64,000 nt of DNA from Castellaniella hirudinis_A (lineage in GTDB: Bacteria; Pseudomonadota; Gammaproteobacteria; Burkholderiales; Burkholderiaceae_B), in NCBI RefSeq assembly GCF_047468865.1, contig NZ_JBLGTV010000008.1, positions 1-64,000 of the forward strand, in the 5' to 3' direction. The position numbers and the translations under genes are program-made. Under the pieces are notes generated by a model. The model was not told where the DNA came from. It did no database searches and saw only the letters and a list, made by a program, of their open reading frames with translations. Below, in pieces: positions 16,809 to 27,512 of the stretch (position 1 is the first letter of the stretch; every line of letters begins with the position of its first letter).

Positions 16809-18155
16809 TCAAACCTCCTGCCCGGCTTCGGGCTGCAGCAGCCGCTGGAAGTCGGTGAAATAATGGGGATAGGTCTTGGCCACGCAATCCGGATCCAGGA
16901 TCGTGACGGGCACCGGGCCGAACGCGGCCAGGGAAAAACACATGGCCATGCGGTGGTCGTCGTAGGTGGCGATATCGGCGCGGCGCCAATCGGCCGCGGC
17001 CAGGGGATGGACTGTCAGGCTGTCGGGGCCGGATTCGACCCGGGCCCCCAGGCGGGCCAGTTCGGCATGCATGGCGGCGATCCGGTCGGTTTCCTTGACG
17101 CGCCAGCTGGCGATGTTGCGCAAGCGGCACGGCCCGTCGGCATACAGCGCCAGCACGGCGGCGGTCATGGCGGCATCCGGGATCAGATTGAAATCCAGGT
17201 CGAACGCCCGCAAGCGGGCGCCCTGGGCCACTGCGCAGCCCCGCACGACCAGGACATGCGGCTGGCGGTCGACCTGAGCGCCCATGGATTCGACCACCTC
17301 GGCGAAGGCCAGGTCGCCCTGGATGCTGTCTCGCCCAACCCCCCGGATTTCGATGGGGCCGCCCGCGATCGCCCCCAGCCCCAGGAAATACGAGGCCGAA
17401 GACGCATCGCCCTCGACCGGGTAATCCCCCGGGCTCTGGTAAGCCGCTCGGGCCGGAATGGTGAAGCGCGTCCAGCGGTCGTCGCACTGCACAGCCACGC
17501 CAAAACGCGCCATCAGGTTGAGCGTGATCTGGATGTAGGGGCGAGAGATCAGGGGGCCATCGAGCTCGATGACCACATCCTGGCCCAGGCGGGCCGCCGC
17601 CAACGGGGCCGCCATCAGCAAAGCGGTCAGAAACTGGCTGGACACGGCGCCCCGCACCCGGACGGGCCGATCCAGCCGCAGCGAACCGGCGCGCAGGGCC
17701 AGGGGCGGATAGCCCGGCTGCTGGTCGTAGTCCACCGCGCAGCCCAGCAGACGCAGCGCATCCACCAGATCGCCGATGGGGCGCTCGTGCATGCGCGGCA
17801 CCCCCGACAGGCGATAATCGCCCCCCATGACCGCCAGCACGGCAGTCAGGGGCCGGAATGCCGTGCCCGCATTGCCCAGGAACAGATCGGCCCGGCGCAC
17901 CGGCCAGGCGCTGGCGCCCGCGATGCGCCAGGTGCCCGGCCCCTCCGCCTGGATATCCACGCCCAGGCTTTGCAGGGCGGCGATCATGACCCGCGTATCA
18001 TCGGAATCCAGGACGCCGGACAACACCGTCGTCCCGCGCGCCAGGGCGGCCAGCAGCAAGGCCCGGTTGGAAATGCTCTTGGAACCCGGCAGGCTGACCA
18101 CGCCATGGGCGCGCACTGCGGGATTCAGGGTTAAAGCGGGTGAAGATGAAGTCAT
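16809..18155 (-). CDS. aroA: EPSP synthase (3-phosphoshikimate 1-carboxyvinyltransferase)
   Basis: A 448-residue shikimate-pathway enzyme joining shikimate-3-phosphate and PEP. Active-site motifs are [59 protein letters not shown] and [20 protein letters not shown]. The N-A-G-T-A motif, with Gly then Thr-Ala, marks the class I, glyphosate-sensitive type. The ATG overlaps the tyrA stop by four bases. Confidence 0.96.
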   Translation of the reverse strand: MTSSSPALTLNPAVRAHGVVSLPGSKSISNRALLLAALARGTTVLSGVLDSDDTRVMIAALQSLGVDIQAEGPGTWRIAGASAWPVRRADLFLGNAGTAFRPLTAVLAVMGGDYRLSGVPRMHERPIGDLVDALRLLGCAVDYDQQPGYPPLALRAGSLRLDRPVRVRGAVSSQFLTALLMAAPLAAARLGQDVVIELDGPLISRPYIQITLNLMARFGVAVQCDDRWTRFTIPARAAYQSPGDYPVEGDASSASYFLGLGAIAGGPIEIRGVGRDSIQGDLAFAEVVESMGAQVDRQPHVLVVRGCAVAQGARLRAFDLDFNLIPDAAMTAAVLALYADGPCRLRNIASWRVKETDRIAAMHAELARLGARVESGPDSLTVHPLAAADWRRADIATYDDHRMAMCFSLAAFGPVPVTILDPDCVAKTYPHYFTDFQRLLQPEAGQEV

Positions 18156-19039
18156 GGCATGCGTCCGCCCCAGAACCGCCGCGCCAAGGCCGACTGTTCC
18201 AGCAGGGTCTCCAAGGTTTCAGGGTGGGATTCGTCCTGCAGCGCGTTGCGCCAATGCAGCAGGGTGCGTTCAAAATCGTCGAGTTCGTGCAAAACCGCCT
18301 GGCGATTGGAGGCGAAAATATCGCGCCAGACCTCGGGCGAGCCCGCCGCGATCCGGGTGAAGTCCCGAAAGCCGGTGCCGGCCAGGCTCAAGCGGGTGTC
18401 GGCATCCTCGGCGTGCGCCACCTGGGCCATGAACACGGCCGCCAGAAAATGCGGCAAGTGGCTGACGCAGCCCAGGGCGCGATCGTGCGCGGCCGGGTCC
18501 ATCAGCTGCACCCGGGCGCCGCAGGCCTCCCAGACCCGGATCAGCCAGTGCTGAACCGCTCCCGGGGTCTCGCCAAACGGCGTCAGCACGACCTTGCGGC
18601 CATGGTACAGCATGGCATCGGCGGCTTCGGGGCCGGTCATTTCAGAGCCCGCAATGGGGTGGCCGGGGATGAATTGCAGATAGCGGTCGCCCAAGAGTTC
18701 CCGAGCCAGGCCGGCCACGTCGGCCTTGGTGCTGCCCGCGTCCGTGACCACGGTGCCCGGCCGCAAGATCGGCGCCAGCGAACGCAGCAGCCCCGCCATG
18801 GCGCCCACCGGGGTGGCCAGAAAAATGAGATCGGCCTGGGCGGCGGCCTGGCGGATATCGGCTGCGGCGTCGATCAAGCCCAGATCTCGGGCTTTTTGCA
18901 GGGCCGCCGGATTGCGGCCCACGCCCAGTACCCGGCCCACCTGGCCGACCCGCCGCAACGCGGCGGCGAACGAGCCCCCGATCAGGCCCGTGCCCACCAC
19001 CGCCAGGACCGGCACCAGAGGTTCGGGCACCGACGTCAT
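18152..19039 (-). CDS. tyrA: prephenate/arogenate dehydrogenase family protein
   Basis: A 295-residue NAD(P)-dependent dehydrogenase of tyrosine synthesis. The Rossmann motif [19 protein letters not shown] is at about residues 12-30. The substrate-binding segment [20 protein letters not shown] and the catalytic-region [12 protein letters not shown] are family hallmarks. There is no chorismate mutase or ACT domain, so this is the monofunctional TyrA type. The start overlaps the hisC stop (ATGA). Whether it prefers prephenate or arogenate cannot be read from the sequence. Confidence 0.93.
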   Translation of the reverse strand: MTSVPEPLVPVLAVVGTGLIGGSFAAALRRVGQVGRVLGVGRNPAALQKARDLGLIDAAADIRQAAAQADLIFLATPVGAMAGLLRSLAPILRPGTVVTDAGSTKADVAGLARELLGDRYLQFIPGHPIAGSEMTGPEAADAMLYHGRKVVLTPFGETPGAVQHWLIRVWEACGARVQLMDPAAHDRALGCVSHLPHFLAAVFMAQVAHAEDADTRLSLAGTGFRDFTRIAAGSPEVWRDIFASNRQAVLHELDDFERTLLHWRNALQDESHPETLETLLEQSALARRFWGGRMP

Positions 19040-20148
19040 GGACGCAGGATGTCGGCCAGGGCCTGGATGAAGCGGGTGTTTTCCTGGGGCAGGCCAATGG
19101 ACACCCGCAGGTGCCGGGGCAGGCCGTCGCCCGCCACTGGACGCACGATGATCCCGCGGCGCAGCAGCTCGTCGTGGATGCGCGCGGCATCGCCCACCTG
19201 AACCAGCACGAAATTGGTGTGGCTGGGTATGAAGTCCAGCCCCAGCTCGGCAAAGGCGTCCTGCAACTGCTGGCGGCCCTGGCGGTTCAGGCGGTAGGTC
19301 TGATCCAGGAAATCCGCATCGGCCAAGGCAGTCCGGGCGGCCAGCTGGGCCAGGGCATTGACGTTGAAGGGCTGACGCACCCGATTGAGCACATCCGTGA
19401 GCCCGGGCTGCGCCAGGGCATAGCCCACCCGCAGCCCGGCCAGACCATAGGCTTTGGAAAAGGTGCGCGTCACGATGAGATTGTCGTACTGCCGCACCCA
19501 CTGGGCGCTGTCAGCCCGCTCGGCGGGATCCAGATAATCGTCGTAGGCTTCGTCCAGCAAGACGGTGACGCGGCTGCCGTGGCGGTCTTGCACCGCTTGC
19601 AGGAAAGCCTGGATTTGCGCGGCGGGCACGTGGGTGCCGGTGGGGTTGTTGGGGTTGGCGATGAAGACCAGCCGCGTGTCCTCGGCAATCGCATCCAGCA
19701 TGGCGGACAGATCATGGCCGAAGTGTTTGGCGGGCACCTGGCAATGGCGCGCGCCGCGCGCCTGGGTGCTCAGGCGATACACCACGAAGGCATGCTCGGC
19801 ATACACCGCGGACGTGCCCTCGTCCAGCAGGGCCAGCGAGGCCAGTTCCAGCAAATCGTTGGAACCGTTGCCCAAAGTGATCCAGGCGGCCGGCACGCCA
19901 TGGCGGGCGGCCAGATCGGCTTTGAGGTCGAAGCCGTTGGGGTCGGGATAACGGCCCTGCAGGCTGGCGGCAGCCTGGCACAGGGCTTCCCGGACGCGGC
20001 CGGAGCAGCCCAGCGGGTTTTCGTTGGACGCCAGCTTGATGATCTCGGCGGGATCGAGCCCGTATTCGCGGGCCAGTTCTTCGATGGGCTTGCCGGGCTG
20101 GTAGGCGGCAATGGCCCGGACGTGTTCGGGAGCCAGGAGCGATGTCAT
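19036..20148 (-). CDS. hisC: histidinol-phosphate/aromatic aminotransferase
   Basis: A 370-residue fold-type-I PLP aminotransferase. The PLP lysine is in TRTFSKAYGLAGLRVGYALA; IKLASNENPLGCS and FIANPNNPTGTHVP bind substrate and cofactor. Located between pheA and tyrA rather than in a his operon, it is likely the HisHb type of the mixed-function supra-operon, able to transaminate aromatic keto acids as well as imidazole acetol phosphate. GAGG precedes ATG 20148; an ATG at 20160 overlapping the pheA stop lacks an SD. Confidence 0.92.
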   Translation of the reverse strand: MTSLLAPEHVRAIAAYQPGKPIEELAREYGLDPAEIIKLASNENPLGCSGRVREALCQAAASLQGRYPDPNGFDLKADLAARHGVPAAWITLGNGSNDLLELASLALLDEGTSAVYAEHAFVVYRLSTQARGARHCQVPAKHFGHDLSAMLDAIAEDTRLVFIANPNNPTGTHVPAAQIQAFLQAVQDRHGSRVTVLLDEAYDDYLDPAERADSAQWVRQYDNLIVTRTFSKAYGLAGLRVGYALAQPGLTDVLNRVRQPFNVNALAQLAARTALADADFLDQTYRLNRQGRQQLQDAFAELGLDFIPSHTNFVLVQVGDAARIHDELLRRGIIVRPVAGDGLPRHLRVSIGLPQENTRFIQALADILRP

Positions 20149-20156
20149 GCGTTGCC

Positions 20157-21245
20157 TCATTGTCTGGGATAGGAGCCAAGCAGTTTGAAAAAGGCCACCT
20201 GCTGGCGGAGTTCGGCCAGCGCCTGCTGCACGGCCTCGTCCTGGTGATGGCCCAGGAGATCGACGTAGAAATAGTATTCCCATTGCCCGGTGCGGGCCGG
20301 ACGGGATTCCAGGCGCGTCATGGACACCCCATGCTGCGACAAGGGGGCCAGCATGTCGTAGACCGCCCCCGAACGATTGGGCACCGCCATGATCAGGCTG
20401 GTTTTGTCGCGCCCCGTCGGGCCGGCGTCGCGGGGGCCCACAGCCAGAAAGCGGGTCTGATTCTGGGGATCGTCCTGGATGCCGCTGGCCACGGCGCTCA
20501 ACCCCCAGGCCACCGCCGCCGAGTCGCCGGCGATGGCCGCACAGGCGGGATCTTCGGATGCCATGCGCGCGGCCTGGGCATTGCTGGCCACCGGGGTGCG
20601 TTCCAGGCCCGGATGATTGCGACTGAGCCAGGCCTGGCACTGCGCCAGCGCCTGCGGATGCCCCAGCACCCGGCGCACGCCTTCCAGGCCGCCGGTGCGG
20701 GTCAGCAGGTTGTGATGTATGCGGATGGTGCGCTCGCCCAGCACTTTCAGCGAAGAATGCAGCAGCAGATCCAGGCTGCGGTTGACCGCGCCTTCGGTGG
20801 AGTTTTCGACGGGCACCATGCCGACGTCGGCCTGGGCGGCCTCGACCGAGCGAAAGACCTCGTCGAAGGATTCACAGCGCAGGCTGTGGATGGCCTGGCC
20901 GAAATGCTCGTGGGCGGCCTGTTCGGAAAACGAGCCCTGCGGCCCCAGAAAAGCCACCGTCAAGGTGCTTTCCAAGCCCCGACAGGCGGAGATGATCTGC
21001 CCCCAGATCGCCGCCACGGCGGCTTCCGGGATCGGGCCGCCATTGATGGTCTGCAAGCGGCGGACGATCAGGGCCTCGCGCTCGGGTTTGAGCACCGGGC
21101 CGGTGGCATCGAAACGCTTTTTGACATCCCCCACCTGCAAGGCCGTCTGGGCGCGCTGATTGAGCAGCACCAGGATCTGTTCGTCCAGCGCGTCGATCCG
21201 GTTGCGCAAGGGTTCGAGACTGGCCTGCAGGTCGGATTCAGCCAT
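20157..21245 (-). CDS. pheA: bifunctional chorismate mutase/prephenate dehydratase
   Basis: A 362-residue P-protein of phenylalanine synthesis. Residues about 8-90 are an AroQ chorismate mutase ([20 protein letters not shown]). Residues 95-275 are prephenate dehydratase ([52 protein letters not shown]). Residues 285-360 form an ACT domain with the Phe-binding ESRP motif (SMTRLESRP). The presence of both GAVYD and ESRP elements implies feedback inhibition by phenylalanine. It overlaps the serC end by eight bases. Confidence 0.96.
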   Translation of the reverse strand: MAESDLQASLEPLRNRIDALDEQILVLLNQRAQTALQVGDVKKRFDATGPVLKPEREALIVRRLQTINGGPIPEAAVAAIWGQIISACRGLESTLTVAFLGPQGSFSEQAAHEHFGQAIHSLRCESFDEVFRSVEAAQADVGMVPVENSTEGAVNRSLDLLLHSSLKVLGERTIRIHHNLLTRTGGLEGVRRVLGHPQALAQCQAWLSRNHPGLERTPVASNAQAARMASEDPACAAIAGDSAAVAWGLSAVASGIQDDPQNQTRFLAVGPRDAGPTGRDKTSLIMAVPNRSGAVYDMLAPLSQHGVSMTRLESRPARTGQWEYYFYVDLLGHHQDEAVQQALAELRQQVAFFKLLGSYPRQ

Positions 21246-22368
21246 GGCGGGCCTCGAAGTCCTGCATGAAAGCGACCAAGGCCTGCACGCCCGCCAGCGG
21301 CAGGGCGTTATACAGCGAGGCCCGCATCCCGCCCACGGCCTTGTGGCCTTTCAGGGCCAGCAGGCCCGCGGCTTCGGATTCGGCCAGGAATGCCGCATTG
21401 AGGGATTCGTCGCGCAGGAAGAACGGGATGTTCATGCGCGAGCGCACCGCCGGATGAATGCGGTTTTCATACAGCGAGGACTGGTCGATGTAGGTATACA
21501 GCAGGCTGGATTTCCGGCTGCTGGCCGCATCCATGGCGGCCACCCCGCCCTGTTCCAGCAGCCATTTGAACACCAGCCCGGCCATGTAGATGGCAAACGT
21601 GGGCGGGGTGTTGAACATGGAGCCGGCCGCCGCCACGGGGGCGTAATCGAACACCGACGGGCACTGCGGCAGGGCATGGCCGATGAGATCCTTGCGCACG
21701 AACACCAGGGTAACGCCCGCCGGCCCCGCGTTTTTCTGGGCGCCCGCGTAGACCACGCCCAGCCGGGAAAAATCAATGGCGCGCGACAGGATGTTGGACG
21801 ACATGTCGGCCACGACGGGCACATCCGGCGCCCCCAGGGCGGCCATGTCCGGCATGACGGCCTGCTCGACCCCGCCGATGGTCTCGTTGGCGCACAAGTG
21901 CAGATACGCCGCGTCGGGCCGCACCCGCCATTGATCCTGGCCCGGCAGCCAACACCACGGGCCGTATTCGCGGCCCGCCTGGGTCGTGGCGGCATCGGCG
22001 CTGGCGGCCACGGCAATGTCGCCGTAGCGCCCGGCTTCGTTGAAGGATTTCTTGGCCCAATGGCCACTGAGCACATAATCGGCACGGTGGCGGCCGTCGC
22101 GGCCGATGAGGTTGAGCGGCACCAGGGCATTCTGGGCGGAGGCCCCGCCCTGCATGAACAGCACGTCGAAATCATCGGGCACCGACAATAAAGCGCGCAG
22201 GTCGGCTTCGGCCTCGTCGCGGATGCGGCTGAAATGCTTGCCCCGATGGCTCATTTCCATGACGGACGTGCCGCTGCCCCGCCAATCGCACAGATCGGCG
22301 GCGGCCTGCTGCAAAACATCCAGGGGCAGGGTGGAAGGCCCTGCGGCAAAATTCCAGGGACGGGTCAT
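21238..22368 (-). CDS. serC: phosphoserine aminotransferase
   Basis: A 376-residue PLP enzyme making O-phosphoserine, also used for 3-hydroxy-4-phospho-threonine in PLP synthesis. It opens [18 protein letters not shown]. The PLP lysine is in [19 protein letters not shown], and EMSHRGKHF and DMSSNILSR are diagnostic. The C-terminus [20 protein letters not shown] is complete. Its ATG overlaps the gyrA stop (ATGA), so translation follows gyrA. Confidence 0.96.
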   Translation of the reverse strand: MTRPWNFAAGPSTLPLDVLQQAAADLCDWRGSGTSVMEMSHRGKHFSRIRDEAEADLRALLSVPDDFDVLFMQGGASAQNALVPLNLIGRDGRHRADYVLSGHWAKKSFNEAGRYGDIAVAASADAATTQAGREYGPWCWLPGQDQWRVRPDAAYLHLCANETIGGVEQAVMPDMAALGAPDVPVVADMSSNILSRAIDFSRLGVVYAGAQKNAGPAGVTLVFVRKDLIGHALPQCPSVFDYAPVAAAGSMFNTPPTFAIYMAGLVFKWLLEQGGVAAMDAASSRKSSLLYTYIDQSSLYENRIHPAVRSRMNIPFFLRDESLNAAFLAESEAAGLLALKGHKAVGGMRASLYNALPLAGVQALVAFMQDFEARHG

Positions 22369-25007
22369 GCGGGATCCTTCGGGGTGGGGTTGTCATCATC
22401 GGCGGGCTCGGCGCCGTCTTCGGCGCCATCCTCGTCGGCATCGCTTTCGGCCACCCGGCGCACGCTGATCAGGCGGCTGTCCTCATCCACGTTGATCAGG
22501 GTGACGCCCTGGGTGGCGCGGCCCATTTCGCGGATTTCGGCGACCCGGGTGCGCACCATCACGCCGCTGGTGGTGATCAGCATGATTTCATCGTCCGGCC
22601 GCACCAGCACGGCGCTGACGACCTTGCCATTGCGGGCGGAGGTCTGGATGGCGATCATGCCCTTGGTGCCCCGGCCGTGGCGGGTGTACTCGACAATGGA
22701 GGTGCGCTTGCCGTAGCCGTTTTCGGTGGCGGTCAGGACGCTGTGGGTTTCGTCTTCGGCCACCAGCAGGGCGATGACGGACTGGCCCTCGTCCAGCGAC
22801 ATGCCGCGCACGCCGCGCGCGGCGCGGCCCATCGGGCGCACGTCGTTTTCATCGAAACGCACGGCCTTGCCCGCATCGGAGAACAGCATGACGTCGTGCT
22901 GGCCGTCGGTGAGATCGGCCCCGATCAGGTAATCGCCCTCGTCCAGGCCCACGGCGATGATGCCGGCCTTGCGCGGATTGGAGAAATCGGACAGCGGGGT
23001 CTTCTTGACGGTGCCCCGCGAAGTGGCCATGAACACGAACTGGTCGTCGCTGAAGGCCTTGACGGTCAGCACGGCGGTAATGGCCTCGTCATCGACCAGC
23101 GGGAACATATTGACGATGGGACGCCCACGCGAATTGCGCGACCCCTGGGGAACCTCCCAGACCTTCAGCCAGTAGACCCGCCCCCGGTCGGAGAAGCACA
23201 GCAGATAATCGTGGGTATTGGCGATGAACAACTGGTCGACCCAGTCGTCTTCTTTCATGGCGGTGGCCTGCTTGCCCCGGCCGCCGCGCTTCTGGGCGCG
23301 GTATTCGGACAAAGGCTGGCTCTTGATGTAGCCGCTGCGCGACAGCGTCACCACCATGTCCATGGGGGTGATCAGATCCTCGGTTTCGAGCTCGGTGGCG
23401 TTGAATTCGATTTCCGAGCGGCGCGGATCCTGCCCCGGCGCGGAGAACTCGGCTCGGATGGCCTGAAGCTCGTCGCCGATGATGGCGGTGATGCGCTCGG
23501 GACGGGCCAGGATGTCCAGCAGGTCGGCGATGGTGTCCATGACGCTGCGGTACTCGGCCACGATCTTGTCCTGCTCCAGGCCGGTGAGGCGCTGCAGGCG
23601 CATATTGAGGATTTCCTGGGCCTGGGTTTCGGACAGGCGATACTGGCCGTCGGCCTGCAGACCGAAATGGGCTTCCAGGCCTTCGGGCCGATAGGCCTCC
23701 CGCCCGCCCGAGGCCACGTTGGCGTCCGCCCGCGCCAGCATCTCGCGCACCAGGACGGCATCCCAGTTGCGATCCATCAGGCCCTGGCGCGCCACCGGCG
23801 GCGTGGGGGCCGCCTTGATGATGGCGATGAAGTCGTCGATATTGGCCAGGGCGACGGCCAGGCCTTCCAGGATATGGCCGCGCTCGCGCGCCTTGCGCAG
23901 CTGGAAAATCGTGCGGCGGGTGACGACCTCGCGCCGATGCCGCAGAAAATACTGCACCATCTGTTTCAGGTTGAGCAGGCGCGGCTGGCCATCGACCAGG
24001 GCCACCATGTTCATCCCGAAGGTTTCCTGCAGCTGGGTGTTTTTGTACAGATTATTGAGGACGACCTCGGGGACTTCGCCGCGCTTCAGTTCGATCACCA
24101 GGCGCATGCCGTCTTTGTCGGATTCGTCGCGGATGTCCGAGATGCCTTCGATTTTCTTTTCGTTGACGAGCTCGGCGATGCGTTCCTGCAGCGATTTCTT
24201 GTTGACCTGGTACGGAATGGCATCGACGACGATTGCCTGGCGGTTGCCGTGCGGCAGGTCTTCGAAGTGAGCCTTGGCGCGCATGATGACGCGCCCGCGC
24301 CCGGTGCGGTAGCCTTCGCGCACCCCGGCCATGCCGTAGATGATCCCCCCGGTGGGAAAATCCGGCGCGGGGATGCGTTCGATGAGTTCGTCGATGGTGC
24401 AATCGGGATGCTGCAGGCAATGCAAACAGCCCTCGACGACCTCGGACAGGTTGTGCGGCGGGATATTGGTGGCCATCCCCACCGCGATCCCGGCGCTGCC
24501 GTTGACCAGCAGGTTGGGCAGGCGCGACGGCAGCAGCAGGGGCTCTTGTTCGCTGCCATCGTAGTTGGGGCCGAAGTCGACGGTTTCCTGGTCGATATCG
24601 GCCAGAAGCTCATGGGCGATCTTGGCCAGCCGGACTTCGGTATAGCGCATGGCCGCGGCGCTGTCGCCGTCCACCGAGCCGAAGTTGCCCTGGCCGTCCA
24701 CCAACATATAGCGCAGGGAGAAATCCTGGGCCATGCGAACAATGGTGTCGTACACTGCGGAATCACCGTGCGGGTGATACTTACCAATGACGTCCCCGAC
24801 GATACGCGCCGACTTTTTATAGGCGCGGTTCCAGTCGTTGTTGAGTTCGTGCATGGCAAACAGTACCCGCCGGTGCACGGGCTTGAGCCCGTCGCGCACA
24901 TCCGGCAGGGCACGCCCCACGATCACGCTCATGGCGTAATCCAGGTAGCTGCGCCGCATTTCGTCTTCCAGCGAAATGGGCAGGGTTTCTTTAGCGAAGG
25001 ATTCCAT
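22365..25007 (-). CDS. gyrA: DNA gyrase subunit A
   Basis: An 880-residue type IIA topoisomerase subunit. The start [20 protein letters not shown] is standard and ATG 25007 is chosen accordingly. The quinolone-resistance region reads [18 protein letters not shown], with Ser and Asp at the E. coli 83 and 87 positions, so no common resistance change is present. The catalytic Tyr is in [13 protein letters not shown]. The beta-pinwheel C-terminal domain contains a GyrA-box (QKRGGRGKQ). The acidic tail is common in this clade. It heads the aromatic-amino-acid cluster, with its promoter in 25008-25270. Confidence 0.97.
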   Translation of the reverse strand: MESFAKETLPISLEDEMRRSYLDYAMSVIVGRALPDVRDGLKPVHRRVLFAMHELNNDWNRAYKKSARIVGDVIGKYHPHGDSAVYDTIVRMAQDFSLRYMLVDGQGNFGSVDGDSAAAMRYTEVRLAKIAHELLADIDQETVDFGPNYDGSEQEPLLLPSRLPNLLVNGSAGIAVGMATNIPPHNLSEVVEGCLHCLQHPDCTIDELIERIPAPDFPTGGIIYGMAGVREGYRTGRGRVIMRAKAHFEDLPHGNRQAIVVDAIPYQVNKKSLQERIAELVNEKKIEGISDIRDESDKDGMRLVIELKRGEVPEVVLNNLYKNTQLQETFGMNMVALVDGQPRLLNLKQMVQYFLRHRREVVTRRTIFQLRKARERGHILEGLAVALANIDDFIAIIKAAPTPPVARQGLMDRNWDAVLVREMLARADANVASGGREAYRPEGLEAHFGLQADGQYRLSETQAQEILNMRLQRLTGLEQDKIVAEYRSVMDTIADLLDILARPERITAIIGDELQAIRAEFSAPGQDPRRSEIEFNATELETEDLITPMDMVVTLSRSGYIKSQPLSEYRAQKRGGRGKQATAMKEDDWVDQLFIANTHDYLLCFSDRGRVYWLKVWEVPQGSRNSRGRPIVNMFPLVDDEAITAVLTVKAFSDDQFVFMATSRGTVKKTPLSDFSNPRKAGIIAVGLDEGDYLIGADLTDGQHDVMLFSDAGKAVRFDENDVRPMGRAARGVRGMSLDEGQSVIALLVAEDETHSVLTATENGYGKRTSIVEYTRHGRGTKGMIAIQTSARNGKVVSAVLVRPDDEIMLITTSGVMVRTRVAEIREMGRATQGVTLINVDEDSRLISVRRVAESDADEDGAEDGAEPADDDNPTPKDPA

Positions 25008-25270
25008 GTTTATGTCCGAAACCAATGGGCCTGACTCAGCCAGGGGCAATCGCTGATTCTATCATCCACACAGAGAGATGAAGCCTGCCGCCAGGCCGGG
25101 CCGCATGCCGCGCCACCCGGCCCAGGCGTTGCGAAAATCCCACATCTGGACAGCCGGCCCGCGCAAAATCCTCCACAGAGTGCCGCACCAAGCCGCCAAC
25201 ACTTAACCCAGGCGCTAAAAATGCCTTAAGATTTCGGCTAACACGCACCAAACCCAGCGCAATAGACAGT
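25008..25270. other. gyrA-ompA divergent intergenic region (gyrA side)
   Basis: The 373-bp gap between divergent gyrA and ompA has no ORF with a ribosome-binding site. The gyrA half is moderately GC-rich. I could not assign a confident gyrA promoter; one DnaA-box-like 9-mer (one mismatch, minus strand TGTGGATGA near 25070) is too isolated to call. The ompA half contains the tandem repeat and -10 described separately. Confidence 0.5.
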
Positions 25271-25306
25271 TTTCGAACTAAATTTCGAACTAAACATTGC
25301 TATACT
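25271..25306 (+). promoter_or_regulatory. ompA promoter with perfect 12-bp tandem duplication
   Basis: TTTCGAACTAAA is repeated exactly at 25271-25282 and 25283-25294. It is followed by an extended -10 element, TGC-TATACT, with TATACT at 25301-25306. The duplication occupies the -35 region, which has no consensus hexamer. The ompA ATG is 75 bp past the -10, leaving a leader of about 68 bases with a strong AGGAG site. Confidence 0.55.
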
Positions 25307-25380
25307 GGAAATGTTCTATCGAGATGCGGCGGGGGTTCGCTGCGGTCACTTTCAAGCATCATGCTCAAACGAGGAGAAAC

Positions 25381-25953
25381 ATGAACAAACCCTCCAAAAT
25401 CGCTATTGGACTCGCCATCGCTGCCATGGCTGCCGTGGGTACCGCGTCGGCTTCCGACAACTGGACCAACGTCGACGGCCATGTCTGGAAAGATGCAAGC
25501 GGTGAAAACTGCTGGCGCGATGCTTTCTGGACGCCCGCCACTGCCGCCAACGAATTCTGCGGCCTGCCGGTCGCACAATCCGAAGTCGTTGCGCCGACGG
25601 CCAGCAAGATCGTCCTTAACGCCGACACCTTCTTCGACTTCGACAAATCCAACCTGAAACCCGAAGGCAAGCAAGTTCTCGATCAAGTCGCCCAACAGGC
25701 CCAATCGATGAATCTGGAAACCATCATCGCTGTGGGCTACACCGACTCCATCGGCACCGAAGCCTACAACCTGAAGCTGTCCGATCGCCGCGCCGCCTCC
25801 GTGAAGCAATACCTGATCAGCAAGGGCGTGCCCGCTGACCGTGTCTACACCGAGGGCAAGGGCGAAGCCGACCCGGTTGCCACCAACAAGACCCGCGAAG
25901 GCCGTGCGCAAAACCGCCGCGTGGAAATCGAAATCGTCGGCACCCGCAAGTAA
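25381..25953 (+). CDS. ompA: OmpA-family outer membrane protein
   Basis: A 190-residue envelope protein with a cleavable signal (about 1-24, ending TASA before SDNW), then a short N-terminal region with two cysteines and several Trp residues, and an OmpA C-terminal peptidoglycan-binding domain (about 75-190). Hallmarks are FFDFDKSNLKPEGKQVLDQ, VGYTDSIGTEAYNLKLSDRR and GRAQNRRVEIEI. It lacks an eight-stranded barrel, so it anchors peptidoglycan rather than forming a pore. AGGAG lies six bases before the ATG. It is preceded by its own promoter and followed by two hairpins, so it is probably monocistronic and abundant. Confidence 0.92.
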   Translation: MNKPSKIAIGLAIAAMAAVGTASASDNWTNVDGHVWKDASGENCWRDAFWTPATAANEFCGLPVAQSEVVAPTASKIVLNADTFFDFDKSNLKPEGKQVLDQVAQQAQSMNLETIIAVGYTDSIGTEAYNLKLSDRRAASVKQYLISKGVPADRVYTEGKGEADPVATNKTREGRAQNRRVEIEIVGTRK

Positions 25954-25972
25954 TTCTTCCGGTCTCACGGTT

Positions 25973-26031
25973 TGCTGCGTCCACGACGCAGCAGTATTCA
26001 GGGCTCCGCGCACGCGGGGCCTTGTTTTTTT
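25973..26031 (+). terminator. double hairpin terminator after ompA
   Basis: First hairpin: TGCTGCGT-N5-ACGCAGCA (25973-25993), a perfect 8-bp stem. Second: GGCTCCGCG-CAC-GCGGGGCC (26002-26020) followed by TTGTTTTTTT, a classic intrinsic terminator. It ends 12 bp before the ubiG start, so ubiG depends on limited read-through or a promoter overlapping this structure. Confidence 0.85.
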
Positions 26032-26042
26032 GGATTCCGCCC

Positions 26043-26750
26043 ATGCAAACAGTCAACGCCAGCACCGCAGAGCTGGACAAATTCGGCGCCCTGGCCTCCA
26101 ACTGGTGGGACCCCCAGGGCGATCTGAAGACCCTGCACGATATCAACCCCTTGCGCATCGACTGGATACGCGGCCAGGCAGGCGGCCTGCACGACCGCAA
26201 AGTGCTGGACGTCGGCTGCGGCGGCGGTCTGCTGACCGAGGCCATGGCCGCCGAGGGCGCGCACGTCACGGGCATCGACCTGGCCAAGCCATCGCTGCAG
26301 GTCGCGCGCCTGCATGGGCACGAATCCGGTATCTCCGTGCAGTACGAGTGCGCCAGTGCCGAAGACTACGCCAGCCGCCACCCGGGCGCCTTCGACCTGG
26401 TCACCTGCATGGAATTGCTGGAACACGTGCCGGATCCCGCCGCCATCGTCCAGGCCTGCGCCACCCTGGTGCGCCCGGGCGGGCTGGTGTGTTTTTCCAC
26501 CCTGAACCGCAACCCGAAATCCTTTGCCTTGGCCATCGTGGCCGCCGAATACCTGCTGCGCATGGTGCCCCGGGGCACGCACGACTATCGGCAGTTCATC
26601 ACGCCCAGCGAACTGGCGGCCGCCGCCCGCCGGGCGGGGCTGGACGTCACCCAACTGAGCGGCATGCAATACCACCCCCTCACCCGCCTGTATCAGCTCA
26701 GTGCCGATACAGGCGTCAATTATTTCATGGCGGCGCGGCGCCCGGATTGA
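26043..26750 (+). CDS. ubiG: ubiquinone O-methyltransferase UbiG
   Basis: A 235-residue SAM-dependent enzyme performing both O-methylations in ubiquinone synthesis. It opens with FGALASNWWDPQGDLKTLHD, diagnostic for UbiG. The SAM-binding motif I is VLDVGCGGGLLTEAMA (about 57-72), followed by GIDLAKPSLQVA and CMELLEHVPDP. The insertion NRNPKSFALAIVAAEYLLRM is the membrane-interacting segment. ATG at 26043 matches the family length. gph follows after three bases. Confidence 0.95.
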   Translation: MQTVNASTAELDKFGALASNWWDPQGDLKTLHDINPLRIDWIRGQAGGLHDRKVLDVGCGGGLLTEAMAAEGAHVTGIDLAKPSLQVARLHGHESGISVQYECASAEDYASRHPGAFDLVTCMELLEHVPDPAAIVQACATLVRPGGLVCFSTLNRNPKSFALAIVAAEYLLRMVPRGTHDYRQFITPSELAAAARRAGLDVTQLSGMQYHPLTRLYQLSADTGVNYFMAARRPD

Positions 26751-26753
26751 GTC

Positions 26754-27416
26754 ATGTCCACCCATCTGATTCTGTTTGATTTCGACGGCACCCTGGCCGA
26801 TACGGCGCCGGATCTGGCGGCCGCCGCCAATCGGCAGCGCGCATACCGGGGCCTGCCCGCCCTGCCCTACGAAGCCCTGCGGCCGCACGCGTCCCACGGC
26901 GCCCGCGGCCTGCTGAAGGCCGCCCTGGGGCTGGATCCCGGCACCGATGCCTATGACCGCTGCAAGGCGCAATTCCTGGAAGACTACGCCCAGGGCATGC
27001 TGGAACAAGCCTGCCTGTTCCCGGGAGTCCAGGCGCTGCTGGGCCAGCTGGATCAGGCCGGCATGGCCTGGGGCATCGTCACCAACAAGGTTGAATACCT
27101 GGCGCTGCCCATGGTGCGGCACCTGGGCCTGCAAGACCGCTGCCGGGTCACCGTGGGCGGCGACACCACCCCCTACACCAAGCCCCACCCCGAACCCCTG
27201 CTGCACGCGGCGCGGCTGGCGGGGTTCGACCCCGGCCGATGCCTGTACGCGGGCGATGATCTGCGCGACATCCAGGCGGGCAAGGCCGCCGGCATGGCCA
27301 CCGTGGCAGCCGCCTACGGCTATTGCGCCGACGACCCGGCCGACTGGGCCGCCGACGCCATCGCCCAGCGGCCCGCCGACCTCTGGGCGATCATCCAGCA
27401 GTGGGCCCGGGCCTGA
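26754..27416 (+). CDS. gph: phosphoglycolate phosphatase (HAD family)
   Basis: A 220-residue HAD-superfamily hydrolase removing 2-phosphoglycolate. HAD motif I is FDFDGTLADTAPDLAAAAN (nucleophile Asp about residue 9), motif II is ITNK-like (GIVTNKVEYL), motif III is KPHPEPLLHAA and motif IV is LYAGDDLRDIQAGKAAGM. The ubiG-gph pairing is common in betaproteobacteria. Other HAD substrates are possible, but length, cap and context favour Gph. Confidence 0.9.
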   Translation: MSTHLILFDFDGTLADTAPDLAAAANRQRAYRGLPALPYEALRPHASHGARGLLKAALGLDPGTDAYDRCKAQFLEDYAQGMLEQACLFPGVQALLGQLDQAGMAWGIVTNKVEYLALPMVRHLGLQDRCRVTVGGDTTPYTKPHPEPLLHAARLAGFDPGRCLYAGDDLRDIQAGKAAGMATVAAAYGYCADDPADWAADAIAQRPADLWAIIQQWARA

Positions 27417-27512
27417 CGGCCCCGCCGCCCCACCCCCCCGCCTTCCGCCGGCTGGCCGGTACAATAAAACCGGCGTTCGTCGCCGCTTCTCCAGACCAGA
27501 AAAAGGAATTCC

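Noticed and set aside
22677..25034. 785-codon plus-strand ORF opposite gyrA
   Set aside because: Antisense shadow with low-complexity His/Gly/Gln content.
25060..25080. DnaA-box-like 9-mer upstream of gyrA
   Set aside because: A single copy with one mismatch, no cluster and no dnaA or AT-rich unwinding element; not an origin.
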